In this document: piece after piece, positions 1 to 5,377 of the stretch
Position numbering within the stretch: the first letter of the stretch is position 1
Layout: every line of letters starts with the position of its first letter
Assembly: GCA_015662815.1 (NCBI GenBank)
Contig: DQTK01000036.1
Span: forward strand, 1-6,767
Reading direction: 5' to 3'
Source: Aquifex aeolicus
Lineage (GTDB): Bacteria > Aquificota > Aquificia > Aquificales > Aquificaceae
Length of the DNA: 6,767 bases
The notes under the pieces: model-generated
What the model was told of the DNA's origin: nothing
Databases searched by the model: none
The model's input: only the letters and a program-made list of their open reading frames with translations
Position numbers and translations under genes: made by a program

Positions 1-464
1 ACACCCAACCAATTCGGCATAGGATTTGTTTTAATCCATATAACATCGTTGAGTATCCAATATCCTAAATCTTGCATAATTTTCCCAATTCTAAAAATAC
101 TGTGATATGTAGCAATAACCCAAATTGTAGCATTTGGTTTCATAACCCTTTTAACTTCAGTTAAAAGTTTGCTTATAAAATCATCATACTCTTGGAAGGA
201 TGAGAATTTATCCCATTCGTCGTTAACCCCCTCTACAGTAGTTTGTACTTTCCATCGCTTCAGTTTCTTGTTTGGCAACTGTAGAAAGTAAGGAGGGTCG
301 ATAAATATCATGTCAAAAACTTCATCTTCGATTTTCTTTAGAACTTTGAACGCATCTCCCCAGATAACTTTGTTTCTTATTTCTTTGATAGAGTACTTCT
401 CTTTTTCATCCAAATCTTTAATGATGAGTTCGCTAAATCTATGATTAATTTTCATTTCATCCAT
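1..464 (-). CDS. Beta-class adenine-N6 DNA methyltransferase, HinfI/CcrM-like (partial, C-terminus beyond window)
   Basis: Seen: the frame reads from ATG at 464 to the left edge, 154 full codons. It has the catalytic motif IV DPPY at residues 56-59, a V-N-D-E-W-D-K-F stretch at 80-87, an aromatic F-x-E-Y-D-x-F-like segment near 90-96, W-V-I-A-T-Y-H at 115-121, and W-I-L-N-D-V-I-W-x-K-T-N-P-M-P-N at 136-151. Known: this order, with motif IV near the N-terminus and SAM-binding motif I later, is the beta class, and these stretches closely match M.HinfI and CcrM, which methylate adenine in GANTC. The FxGxG SAM motif should lie off the window. Inference: target is probably GANTC, either for epigenetic regulation or as the modification half of a restriction system; no nuclease is visible here. 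The start is uncertain: ATG at 455 is possible, and a two-codon ATG-GAA-TAA frame (473-465) sits directly upstream. The ribosome site is weak. Confidence 0.9.
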   Translation of the reverse strand, partial: MDEMKINHRFSELIIKDLDEKEKYSIKEIRNKVIWGDAFKVLKKIEDEVFDMIFIDPPYFLQLPNKKLKRWKVQTTVEGVNDEWDKFSSFQEYDDFISKLLTEVKRVMKPNATIWVIATYHSIFRIGKIMQDLGYWILNDVIWIKTNPMPNWLG

Positions 465-492
465 TTATTCCATCTCTTTAATATGATTTCTT

Positions 493-615
493 TCATACTT
501 TCGATGTTCCTAAAGCGGTGCGCATGTCTGTTGTCAAATAAATGGCGAGGAGGGTTATAATAAGGTCTACAAATCCAAATATAATTCCATATTTCAAGTT
601 AATCTGCTTTACCAT
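493..615 (-). CDS. Small single-span membrane protein, hypothetical, 40 aa
   Basis: Not a recognised family. The frame starts with ATG at 615, preceded by a well-placed ribosome site AGAGGT (620-625, 4 bases before the ATG) and a TATAAT-like box at 633-638. The 40-residue product has a short basic N-terminus (M-V-K-Q-I-N-L-K), one strongly hydrophobic segment at about residues 9-28, then a polar tail ending T-S-K-V. This fits a single-pass membrane protein with a positive-inside N-terminus. It lies 28 bases upstream of the methyltransferase start on the same strand, so the two are likely co-transcribed. The frame is short enough to be open by chance, and another open frame overlaps it (598..452), so the call rests on the ribosome site, promoter box and hydrophobic profile together. 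Confidence 0.5.
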   Translation of the reverse strand: MVKQINLKYGIIFGFVDLIITLLAIYLTTDMRTALGTSKV

Positions 616-637
616 TTTTACCTCTGTAACTTATTAT
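609..637 (+). promoter_or_regulatory. Candidate plus-strand promoter for the queF leader
   Basis: TTACCA (609-614, 4 of 6 to consensus), a 17-base spacer, and TATTAT (632-637, 5 of 6) form a sigma-70-type match on the plus strand. It overlaps the minus-strand TATAAT, so the two directions may compete. Transcription would start near 645, giving queF a leader of about 210 bases. Position and match only; the region is AT-rich, so chance matches are common. Confidence 0.3.
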
Positions 638-853
638 ATACACTGATTGAGAAATTAAGGAAGAACAAAGGAAACAATCCCCAAAGCAAAAAGGTAAACA
701 AGCGAACAAATGAAATTTCTCCAACCACTCAGTTCCAAGAATCTTACCTTTAAAAACAGTCCTTCAACTCTCTGTCGTATGCTTTTTTGCTCCATACTTC
801 CCTTAGTTTACTTTTTCTCACCCAGCGTGTATGGTGGTTATATTTTAATTTCT
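616..853 (+). other. Intergenic leader region upstream of queF
   Basis: No gene is supported here, although the queF frame stays open back to an ATG at 710. Its translation from 710 is Ser-, Cys- and aromatic-rich with a hydrophobic run and matches nothing in QueF proteins. Two perfect 8-base inverted repeats interleave: 649-656 with 714-721, and 690-697 with 744-751. A TATATT box (839-844) lies 9 bases before the queF ATG at 854 and could drive a leaderless transcript. I could not fit a class I preQ1 riboswitch consensus to the region. Confidence 0.45.
633..638 (-). promoter_or_regulatory. Probable -10 box for the membrane-protein/methyltransferase unit
   Basis: On the minus strand this reads TATAAT exactly. 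Transcription would begin near 626, just ahead of the AGAGGT ribosome site. No convincing -35 box is present at the usual distance, so this is a -10-only call. Confidence 0.4.
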
Positions 854-1243
854 ATGGATGTTAAGGGAAGAAAATACGGGGAGACTGAAATAGAGAAAGC
901 AGAATTGGAACCTTGGCCTAATCCTAATCCTGAAAGAGACTATATTATCGAGATAACTTTTCCAGAGTTTACATGCCTTTGTCCTCGCTCCGGCTATCCA
1001 GACTTTGCCACAGTTAAGATTCGATACATTCCCGATAAGTACATAGTTGAACTAAAATCTCTAAAGCTTTGGCTTAATAAATTTAGAAACAGATATATAT
1101 CTCATGAAGCGGCAACTAATGAAATTTATAAAGCTTTATACGACTTACTTAAACCCCGGTTTTTAGAAGTTATAGGAGACTTTCACCCGAGAGGTAATGT
1201 TCATACGGTTGTAAAAGTAAGGAGTGATGGAAAATACGAATAA
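854..1243 (+). CDS. queF: NADPH-dependent 7-cyano-7-deazaguanine (preQ0) reductase QueF, unimodular type
   Basis: Known role: reduces the nitrile of preQ0 to the amine preQ1 with NADPH in the queuosine tRNA-modification pathway; cytosolic, related to the GTP cyclohydrolase I tunnelling fold. Seen, numbering from the ATG at 854 (129 aa): F-P-E-F-T-C-L-C-P with the nucleophile Cys43, P-D-F-A-T with the proton-donor Asp50, the QueF motif E-L-K-S-L-K-L-W at 66-73, the S-H-E triad with His84-Glu85, and P-R-G-N-V near the C-terminus. These correspond to Cys55, Asp62, His96 and Glu97 of the B. subtilis enzyme. The frame extends upstream to an ATG at 710, but those 48 residues look like a signal peptide, which makes no sense for this cytosolic enzyme, whereas 854 gives the usual family N-terminus and length. 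No ribosome site precedes 854, which leaves a leaderless start or another start possible. Confidence 0.93.
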   Translation: MDVKGRKYGETEIEKAELEPWPNPNPERDYIIEITFPEFTCLCPRSGYPDFATVKIRYIPDKYIVELKSLKLWLNKFRNRYISHEAATNEIYKALYDLLKPRFLEVIGDFHPRGNVHTVVKVRSDGKYE

Positions 1244-1308
1244 CCTAAAGAAATCACATACATAGAGAAGAAATAACAGGACTTTATCTTAACCCTCAAT
1301 CATTCTTC

Positions 1309-1326
1309 TGAATAGCGATGTATTCA
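1309..1326. repeat. Short perfect inverted repeat between queF and tRNA-Ser
   Basis: TGAATA, a 6-base loop, then TATTCA. It lies downstream of both queF (plus) and tRNA-Ser (minus), the position expected of a shared terminator. There is no U-tract on either strand and the stem is only 6 mostly A-T pairs, so it is not a convincing intrinsic terminator. Confidence 0.25.
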
Positions 1327-1331
1327 CTCGG

Positions 1332-1423
1332 TGGCGGAGGGGGAGGGATTCGAACCCTCGGAGGGGTTTTAGCCCCTCTGCCGCTTAGCAAGCGGCCGCC
1401 TTCGGCCTCTCGGCCACCCCTCC
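1332..1423 (-). tRNA. tRNA-Ser (anticodon GCU)
   Basis: The minus strand folds as a 92-base class II tRNA. The acceptor GGAGGGG pairs with CCCCTCC, followed by discriminator G and an encoded CCA (1332-1334). The anticodon stem GCCGC/GCGGC encloses TTGCTAA, so the anticodon is GCT (plus-strand 1387-1389), reading AGC and AGU serine codons. The T-arm is GAGGG-TTCGAAT-CCCTC. A long variable arm (GAGGGGCTAAAACCCCTC) is the serine-type hallmark. The high stem G+C is normal for a thermophile. The 5' end lies 28 bases after the stop of the exonuclease gene on the same strand, so the tRNA may be processed from that transcript. Confidence 0.97.
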
Positions 1424-1451
1424 TTTATTCAAGATAATTTTTAATTATATC

Positions 1452-2033
1452 CTAAAATTTGCCCTTTTCCAGTCTCTTTAATGCATAATAGTCTCCTATT
1501 CCGTATTTATTCCACAATTCCTCCAATATTCTGAGAAATATTTCAGCCGTTAAGGTTGCATCTTTTAAAGCTCTGTGAACTCCGTTAGTTTCAAATCCTA
1601 ATGTATCGGCGATAGATTTCAAGGAGTACTTTTCGAGATTCGGGAAAAGTCTCAGTGAAAGTTTTAAAGTACATAAGCTGGGATTTTTGAATTTTCTGTT
1701 GTAATATAACTTAGTATATTTATTTATAAACTTTATATCCTGCTCTACGAAATGTCCCACTACAATGTTATCTCCTACAAATTCAAGGAATTTAGGTAAT
1801 ACACTCTTTATAGTAGGCTGGCCTACAAGCATTGCATTTGTTATACCGGTGAGTTCTTTAATTCTTTCCGGTATAAAGTATCCGGGATAAACGAGGGTGG
1901 AAAATTTTTCCGTTATAATTCCTCCCTCTACCCTCACTGCCGCTATATCTATTATGTCAGCCCTTTCAACGTCAAACCCTGTAGCCTCAACATCTATAAC
2001 CACAAATGTACTATCCAATAAGTTCTCCCGCAT
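1452..2033 (-). CDS. DnaQ-like DEDDh 3'-5' exonuclease (DNA polymerase III epsilon family)
   Basis: Known role: two-metal-ion 3'-5' exonuclease, either the proofreading subunit of the replicative polymerase or a stand-alone repair or RNA-processing nuclease. Seen in 193 aa: Exo I V-I-D-V-E-A-T-G with Asp14 and Glu16, Exo II V-G-H-F-V-E-Q-D with Asp99, and Exo III V-H-R-A-L-K-D-A with His153 and Asp158, so the DEDDh set is complete. In Exo II the usual Asn after Gly-His is Phe. No extra domain is present, so it is shorter than E. coli DnaQ and lacks an obvious polymerase-binding tail; it may or may not be the true epsilon subunit. The start at 2033 lies four bases after the purS stop, with an AAGGA ribosome site (2042-2046) inside the end of purS, so translation is probably coupled. 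Confidence 0.92.
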   Translation of the reverse strand: MRENLLDSTFVVIDVEATGFDVERADIIDIAAVRVEGGIITEKFSTLVYPGYFIPERIKELTGITNAMLVGQPTIKSVLPKFLEFVGDNIVVGHFVEQDIKFINKYTKLYYNRKFKNPSLCTLKLSLRLFPNLEKYSLKSIADTLGFETNGVHRALKDATLTAEIFLRILEELWNKYGIGDYYALKRLEKGKF

Positions 2034-2037
2034 TACT

Positions 2038-2271
2038 TTAATCCTTTTTTGAATGTTCCTCTATCTCATAATTCTCTATTAATGGATTTATTAAGTATTT
2101 TTCTACTAACCTATGTAAATCTATATCTTCGGAAACTTCCAACTCTACAACCTTCCCAACCCTTACGTTGGAGACCTGAAAACCGTTCTCTTTAAGCATC
2201 TCTTCAACAGCTCTACCTTGGGGATCGAGAAGACCTTCCTTAGGCATAATTATTATCCTTACACTCTTCAT
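2038..2271 (-). CDS. purS: Phosphoribosylformylglycinamidine synthase subunit PurS
   Basis: Known role: small subunit of the three-part FGAM synthase (PurS-PurQ-PurL), step four of purine synthesis, helping pass ammonia from the PurQ glutaminase to PurL. Seen: 77 aa, a typical PurS length, with the signature L-L-D-P-Q-G-R-A-V at 14-22 and R-V-G-K-V-V-E-L at 37-44, in the expected small alpha/beta pattern. The acidic/basic C-terminal tail E-E-H-S-K-K-D is variable in the family. The start is fixed by a very strong ribosome site AGGAGGAGG (2274-2282). It is first in a minus-strand unit with the exonuclease. Neither purQ nor purL adjoins it, unlike in many bacteria. Confidence 0.95.
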   Translation of the reverse strand: MKSVRIIIMPKEGLLDPQGRAVEEMLKENGFQVSNVRVGKVVELEVSEDIDLHRLVEKYLINPLIENYEIEEHSKKD

Positions 2272-2289
2272 TGCCTCCTCCTAATCCTA

Positions 2290-2317
2290 ATTTTAAATGG
2301 CCTATAATCAATTTCCA
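2290..2317 (-). promoter_or_regulatory. Candidate purS promoter
   Basis: On the minus strand TGGAAA (2312-2317), a 16-base spacer and TAAAAT (2290-2295) make a moderate sigma-70-type match, placing the start near 2283, right before the ribosome site. It overlaps the divergent plus-strand -10 box, so the two directions may exclude each other. Confidence 0.3.
2303..2308 (+). promoter_or_regulatory. Consensus -10 box giving a leaderless start for the flavoprotein gene
   Basis: A perfect TATAAT ends 8 bases before the ATG at 2317. Transcription from the usual distance would begin at about 2315, on or next to the start codon. There is no ribosome site upstream and the TAA at 2305-2307 blocks any earlier in-frame start, so the mRNA is probably leaderless. 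No good -35 box is visible. Confidence 0.5.
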
Positions 2318-2910
2318 TGGAATTTCTCGTTAGACACACAGATGAGGATACACTCTATAAGTTGGTACTCGGGTTAGTCGTTCCAAGACCTATAGGGTGG
2401 GTTTCTACAATAAGTAATGAGGGTATCACCAACATAGCTCCCTTTAGCTTCTTCAATGCGGTAAATGATGCTCCCCCTGTTCTTATGCTTTCTATAAGCA
2501 ACAGAGATGACAATACGCTTAAAGATACGATAAGGAATATTTTGGATATAAAGGAATTTGTAATAAACATGGTAAGTGAAGAACTTTTCGAAAAGATGCT
2601 AATAACCGCTGAGGAATTCCCGCCCGGTATCAGTGAATTTGAAAAAGCAGGACTCACTCCCGAGGAATCTAAAATGGTGAAAGCTCCGCGCATAAAAGAG
2701 GCAAGGGTTTCTTTCGAATGTAAACTCTACAAATATGTCCCAATCTACGATATGCACGTCATATTCGGAGAAGCTCTTTTAATAAAGGTTAGCGATGATA
2801 TACTTACGGATAACCTTAAGGTGGATTACGAAAGTTATAAACCCGTTGGTAGACTAGGAGGAAATTATTATGTGAAAGCATATGGAAATTGTAAGATAAA
2901 AAGGTGTTAA
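2317..2910 (+). CDS. Flavin reductase-like FMN-binding split-barrel protein
   Basis: Known: this family binds FMN in a split beta-barrel, usually as a dimer, and acts as an NAD(P)H:flavin reductase or an electron-transfer flavoprotein; the substrate cannot be read from sequence. Seen in 197 aa: the N-terminal V-V-P-R-P-I-G-W-V-S-T at 21-31, the flavin-contact region N-I-A-P-F-S-F-F-N-A at 39-48, A-P-P-V-L-M-L-S-I at 52-60, K-D-T-I-R-N-I and F-V-I-N-M-V following, all classic for the family. Y-K-P-V-G-R-L-G-G near the C-terminus also fits. The protein ends in Cys. The start is the first ATG after an in-frame stop and has no ribosome site (see the -10 box). The antiporter follows after 13 bases, so the two probably form one operon. 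Confidence 0.9.
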   Translation: MEFLVRHTDEDTLYKLVLGLVVPRPIGWVSTISNEGITNIAPFSFFNAVNDAPPVLMLSISNRDDNTLKDTIRNILDIKEFVINMVSEELFEKMLITAEEFPPGISEFEKAGLTPEESKMVKAPRIKEARVSFECKLYKYVPIYDMHVIFGEALLIKVSDDILTDNLKVDYESYKPVGRLGGNYYVKAYGNCKIKRC

Positions 2911-2923
2911 AATAAAAGGCACT

Positions 2924-4153
2924 ATGGCAGCGACACCGGTTGAGGGAAGTGGGGCAGGAGCTGTAGATATTCACACTTTATTTTTACACTTAGCTATACT
3001 CCTCTTTTCCGCAAAGCTATTCGGTTCTATATTTAGGAAGCTGGGAATTCCCCCTGTCTTGGGCGAAGTAACCACAGGGGTAATACTCGGCCAGAGTTTT
3101 CTGGGACTTATTCCTCTCTCAGAAGCTATAAAAGTTCTCGCGGAACTCGGTGTAATACTTTTACTCTTTGAAGTAGGACTGGAAGCAGATATACACATGC
3201 TCATGAGGGTAGGCCTTTGGTCTACTGCAGTAGCTACCGTAGGGGCTACTCTTCCTTTTGTAGGTGGGTTTATAGTCTCGTATTATCTTTTCGGGCTTGA
3301 CCTTGTTGCATCTTTGTTTATGGGAGGAGCACTTACCGCAACCAGTATAGGTATAACGGTAAGAGTTCTCACGGATTTGGGTAAACATAAAGAGCGTTTT
3401 GCTCAAATCGTTCTCGGGGCAGCGGTACTTGACGATATTATGGGTGTTATAATCCTTGCAGCCCTTTACGAATTTGCCAAAACTCGTGCAGTTCACTTTG
3501 ACACAACTGTTAATCTAGTAATGCATATAGTTGTATTCTTCCTCGTAGCTCCAATAATCGCCAATATAGTTGCAAAGATTTTATCGGTAATAGCAAAAAA
3601 AACTCAAGATGTGGACATAATCCCGGCATCAATTATGGCTCTAATTCTACTTGCAGCTTATTCCGCTCACAAATTCGGTTCTCCTTCAATACTAGGTTCC
3701 TTTACAGCAGGTCTCGCACTATCGAGAAGGTTTGTAATTCCCTTTGCTGCAATTCTTCGCCTCGATGAACAAATGATTCACAAGGTAGAGAGATCTATCA
3801 CTCCTTTGGTATGGGTTATGGCTCCAATATTCTTCGTATCGGTAGGACTTGCGTTAAACCTAAACGCTATAGACTTTTCCTCCCCTGAATTCTGGGCTTT
3901 TTCAGGGGCTTTAATATTTATAGCTATAATCGGTAAAGTTTTATCAGGCTTCGTCATTCCCGGGTCTTTAAGGGAAAAAATGAGCATAGGTTTTTCTATG
4001 CTTCCCCGCGGAGAAGTAGGTTTGATATTTGCCGAATTTGGAAGGGGTTTTAAAGCTATAAACGAAGTAGAATATGCGGTAATCATCTTTGTAGTTGCTG
4101 TAACTACTCTAATAGCACCTATAGTTCTAAATGTACTTCTGAAGGAAGAATGA
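2924..4153 (+). CDS. napA: CPA2-family Na+/H+ antiporter, NapA-like
   Basis: Known role: inner-membrane exchanger of Na+ for H+, used in pH and sodium homeostasis. Seen: 409 aa with about 12-13 hydrophobic segments and only short loops. The N-terminal repeat has G-I-P-P-V-L-G-E at 41-48 and L-L-L-F-E-V-G-L-E at 79-87. The T-A-T-S-I-G-I-T stretch (138-145) is the unwound helix and V-L-D-D-I at 168-172 carries the paired ion-binding Asp170-Asp171. Lys338 in I-I-G-K is the likely partner, matching NhaA Lys300 and NapA Lys305. The P-R-G-E-V-G-L motif is at 361-367. The double Asp plus Lys points to the electrogenic NapA/NhaA group rather than an electroneutral exchanger. No C-terminal RCK/TrkA nucleotide-binding domain follows, unlike KefB/KefC. 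The start at 2924 has AAAAGG (2914-2919). Confidence 0.93.
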   Translation: MAATPVEGSGAGAVDIHTLFLHLAILLFSAKLFGSIFRKLGIPPVLGEVTTGVILGQSFLGLIPLSEAIKVLAELGVILLLFEVGLEADIHMLMRVGLWSTAVATVGATLPFVGGFIVSYYLFGLDLVASLFMGGALTATSIGITVRVLTDLGKHKERFAQIVLGAAVLDDIMGVIILAALYEFAKTRAVHFDTTVNLVMHIVVFFLVAPIIANIVAKILSVIAKKTQDVDIIPASIMALILLAAYSAHKFGSPSILGSFTAGLALSRRFVIPFAAILRLDEQMIHKVERSITPLVWVMAPIFFVSVGLALNLNAIDFSSPEFWAFSGALIFIAIIGKVLSGFVIPGSLREKMSIGFSMLPRGEVGLIFAEFGRGFKAINEVEYAVIIFVVAVTTLIAPIVLNVLLKEE

Positions 4154-4159
4154 GGAAGA

Positions 4160-4178
4160 AGATAAATTTAGTTTATCT
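4160..4178. terminator. Weak hairpin at the convergent gene junction
   Basis: AGATAAA, a 5-base loop, and TTTATCT pair perfectly over 7 base pairs between the antiporter stop (4153) and the phosphatase stop, overlapping the phosphatase stop codon. Location fits a shared bidirectional terminator, but the stem is A-T rich and there is no clean U-tract, so function is doubtful, particularly at high temperature. Confidence 0.25.
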
Positions 4179-4929
4179 CTAACAGTATAAAACTTATGTT
4201 ATCTTTTCCTTCTTGATACGCTATCTCGTATAAACACTTAGCCTTTTCCAAAATCTTTCCCTTTCTCAAGCATAGAACTTTTTCCCTAAAGGATATGGGT
4301 TCCCATAGCCCATCGGAACAGATAAGGAATAAATCCTCTTTATTAGGGACTTCCTCTTTAAGGAAAACTTCGGGGAGTTCTGGATATCCTCCCATTATTG
4401 CAGTTTCAAGCAAATTCCTTTCAATATGAACTCTCAAGTCATCATAGGAGATTTTTCCCTCTAGGAAAAGACTAAAAATAAACGTATGGTCCCTTGTTAA
4501 AATTTCGAACTTCTCAGAAGAAAATCTGTAAACTCTACAATCTCCTACGTTAAACACAAAAACTTTCTGGGTAGAGAGGTAAATTCCAGCAAGAGCAGTC
4601 CCCATTCCGAAACAAAACTCGTGACCATCGTTTATATACTCATCAAGTTTCCTTTTAGCGTTGAGGATTATTTCTTCCACATCATTTACCTGTTTAGGTT
4701 TACTATCTTTCAAAGTTTCAAGAACTATGCCACTTGCTTTCTCACCACATGCGTGTCCTCCAAGACCGTCTGCCACAGCAAACGCTGTAAAATCGGATAT
4801 TTCTAATTCTTCGTAAATTACCTGATTGAAGGAAGTTTCCTTGAAAACCTTATTATCAACGAGTATGGCATCTTCGTTCTTTAACCTTACTTTACCTAAA
4901 TTTGTTATGTAGGCGGTTTTAACCTTCAT
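4168..4929 (-). CDS. PP2C-type serine/threonine protein phosphatase (PPM family)
   Basis: Known role: Mn2+/Mg2+-dependent removal of phosphate from Ser/Thr, usually opposing a Hanks-type kinase or acting in stress or secretion signalling; cytosolic. Seen, from ATG 4929 (253 aa): G-K-V-R-L-K-N-E-D at 12-20, metal-binding V-A-D-G-L-G-G-H at 52-59 with Asp54, G-M-G-T-A-L at 108-113, N-V-G-D-C-R-V-Y-R at 127-135, T-R-D-H-T at 145-149, I-C-S-D-G-L-W at 203-209 with Asp206, and G-K-D-N-I at 241-245 with Asp243. Core metal ligands are therefore intact. An ATG at 4956 extends the frame by nine residues, but 4929 gives the canonical family start and a four-base ATGA overlap with the upstream gene, implying translational coupling. 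No signal peptide, membrane span or fused domain is seen; no kinase is in the window. Confidence 0.93.
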   Translation of the reverse strand: MKVKTAYITNLGKVRLKNEDAILVDNKVFKETSFNQVIYEELEISDFTAFAVADGLGGHACGEKASGIVLETLKDSKPKQVNDVEEIILNAKRKLDEYINDGHEFCFGMGTALAGIYLSTQKVFVFNVGDCRVYRFSSEKFEILTRDHTFIFSLFLEGKISYDDLRVHIERNLLETAIMGGYPELPEVFLKEEVPNKEDLFLICSDGLWEPISFREKVLCLRKGKILEKAKCLYEIAYQEGKDNISFILLEIN

Positions 4930-5363
4930 TGCCCTTTTATAACTTCCAGGAGGCATTCACGCATAAAATCTTCCGAGGGAGAACCTATATCTCTTATTAC
5001 CTCAAAGTCTTTATCGAAACCTTCTTCTCTCAATTTATTCATCAAAATCTTTAGAACATTTTTTAATCCTTCTTTCATCGAGATACCTTCCTTGAATATA
5101 TAGAGTTCATCATCTTCACTGAAAAACTGAAGACCGTAATCTTCCATATTCTTCACTTTAAAATCCACACCTAAGGCATAAGCTTTACCATAGGTTATGG
5201 CGTTTTCCTCAGGAATATAATGCTCGGAGAAACAACTGTACTTTACATTCCTAAAGAGCTCTTCATCCTGCGGGGTTGCTACTATATAAAGTGCTTCCTC
5301 TTGTTTTACCTCTCCCTTTTCATTGACACCAGCAAGTTGTATGTAATAACTCCACGACTTCAT
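4926..5363 (-). CDS. Hypothetical acidic soluble protein coupled to the PP2C phosphatase
   Basis: Not recognised. The 145-aa product has no signal peptide and no membrane segment. It alternates predicted strands and helices: an N-terminal part beginning S-W-S-Y-Y-I-Q-L-A-G-V with a strand-like A-L-Y-I-V-A, a middle part rich in Asp, Glu, Tyr and Phe, and a C-terminal charged helix around residues 96-115 (K-E-G-L-K-N-V-L-K-I-L). The start at 5363 is secure, with a near-perfect ribosome site AAGGAGGTG (5371-5379). Its TGA overlaps the phosphatase ATG, so the two proteins are made together and may interact or share a signalling pathway; that is inferred from position only. It could be a phosphatase regulator, a substrate, or unrelated. 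Codon use resembles the neighbours, so there is no sign of recent transfer. Confidence 0.85.
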   Translation of the reverse strand: MKSWSYYIQLAGVNEKGEVKQEEALYIVATPQDEELFRNVKYSCFSEHYIPEENAITYGKAYALGVDFKVKNMEDYGLQFFSEDDELYIFKEGISMKEGLKNVLKILMNKLREEGFDKDFEVIRDIGSPSEDFMRECLLEVIKGQ

Positions 5364-5377
5364 TCTGTTTCACCTCC

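Noticed and set aside
616..853. Known preQ1-I riboswitch upstream of queF
   Set aside because: I could not find the GG-rich first strand, the conserved loop, and the A-rich tail ending in CUA in the right order.
1309..1326. Intrinsic terminator for queF or tRNA-Ser
   Set aside because: The 6-base stem lacks a following U-tract on both strands; kept only as an inverted repeat.
2355..2693. 112-codon minus-strand frame inside the flavoprotein gene
   Set aside because: Antisense to a conserved FMN-binding domain, Ser-rich and without motifs; treated as a shadow.
2971..4086. Three minus-strand frames (2971-3204, 3161-3496, 3778-4086) inside the antiporter gene
   Set aside because: They are antisense to conserved membrane helices, and two of them overlap each other; none has family features.
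4621..4806. 61-codon plus-strand frame inside the phosphatase gene
   Set aside because: Antisense to the conserved V-A-D-G-L-G-G-H region, rich in Phe and Cys, no ribosome site.
4930..4956. Nine-residue N-terminal extension of the PP2C phosphatase starting at 4956
   Set aside because: The ATG at 4929 gives the normal family start and a typical ATGA overlap; the extension would overlap the upstream gene further and has no better ribosome site.
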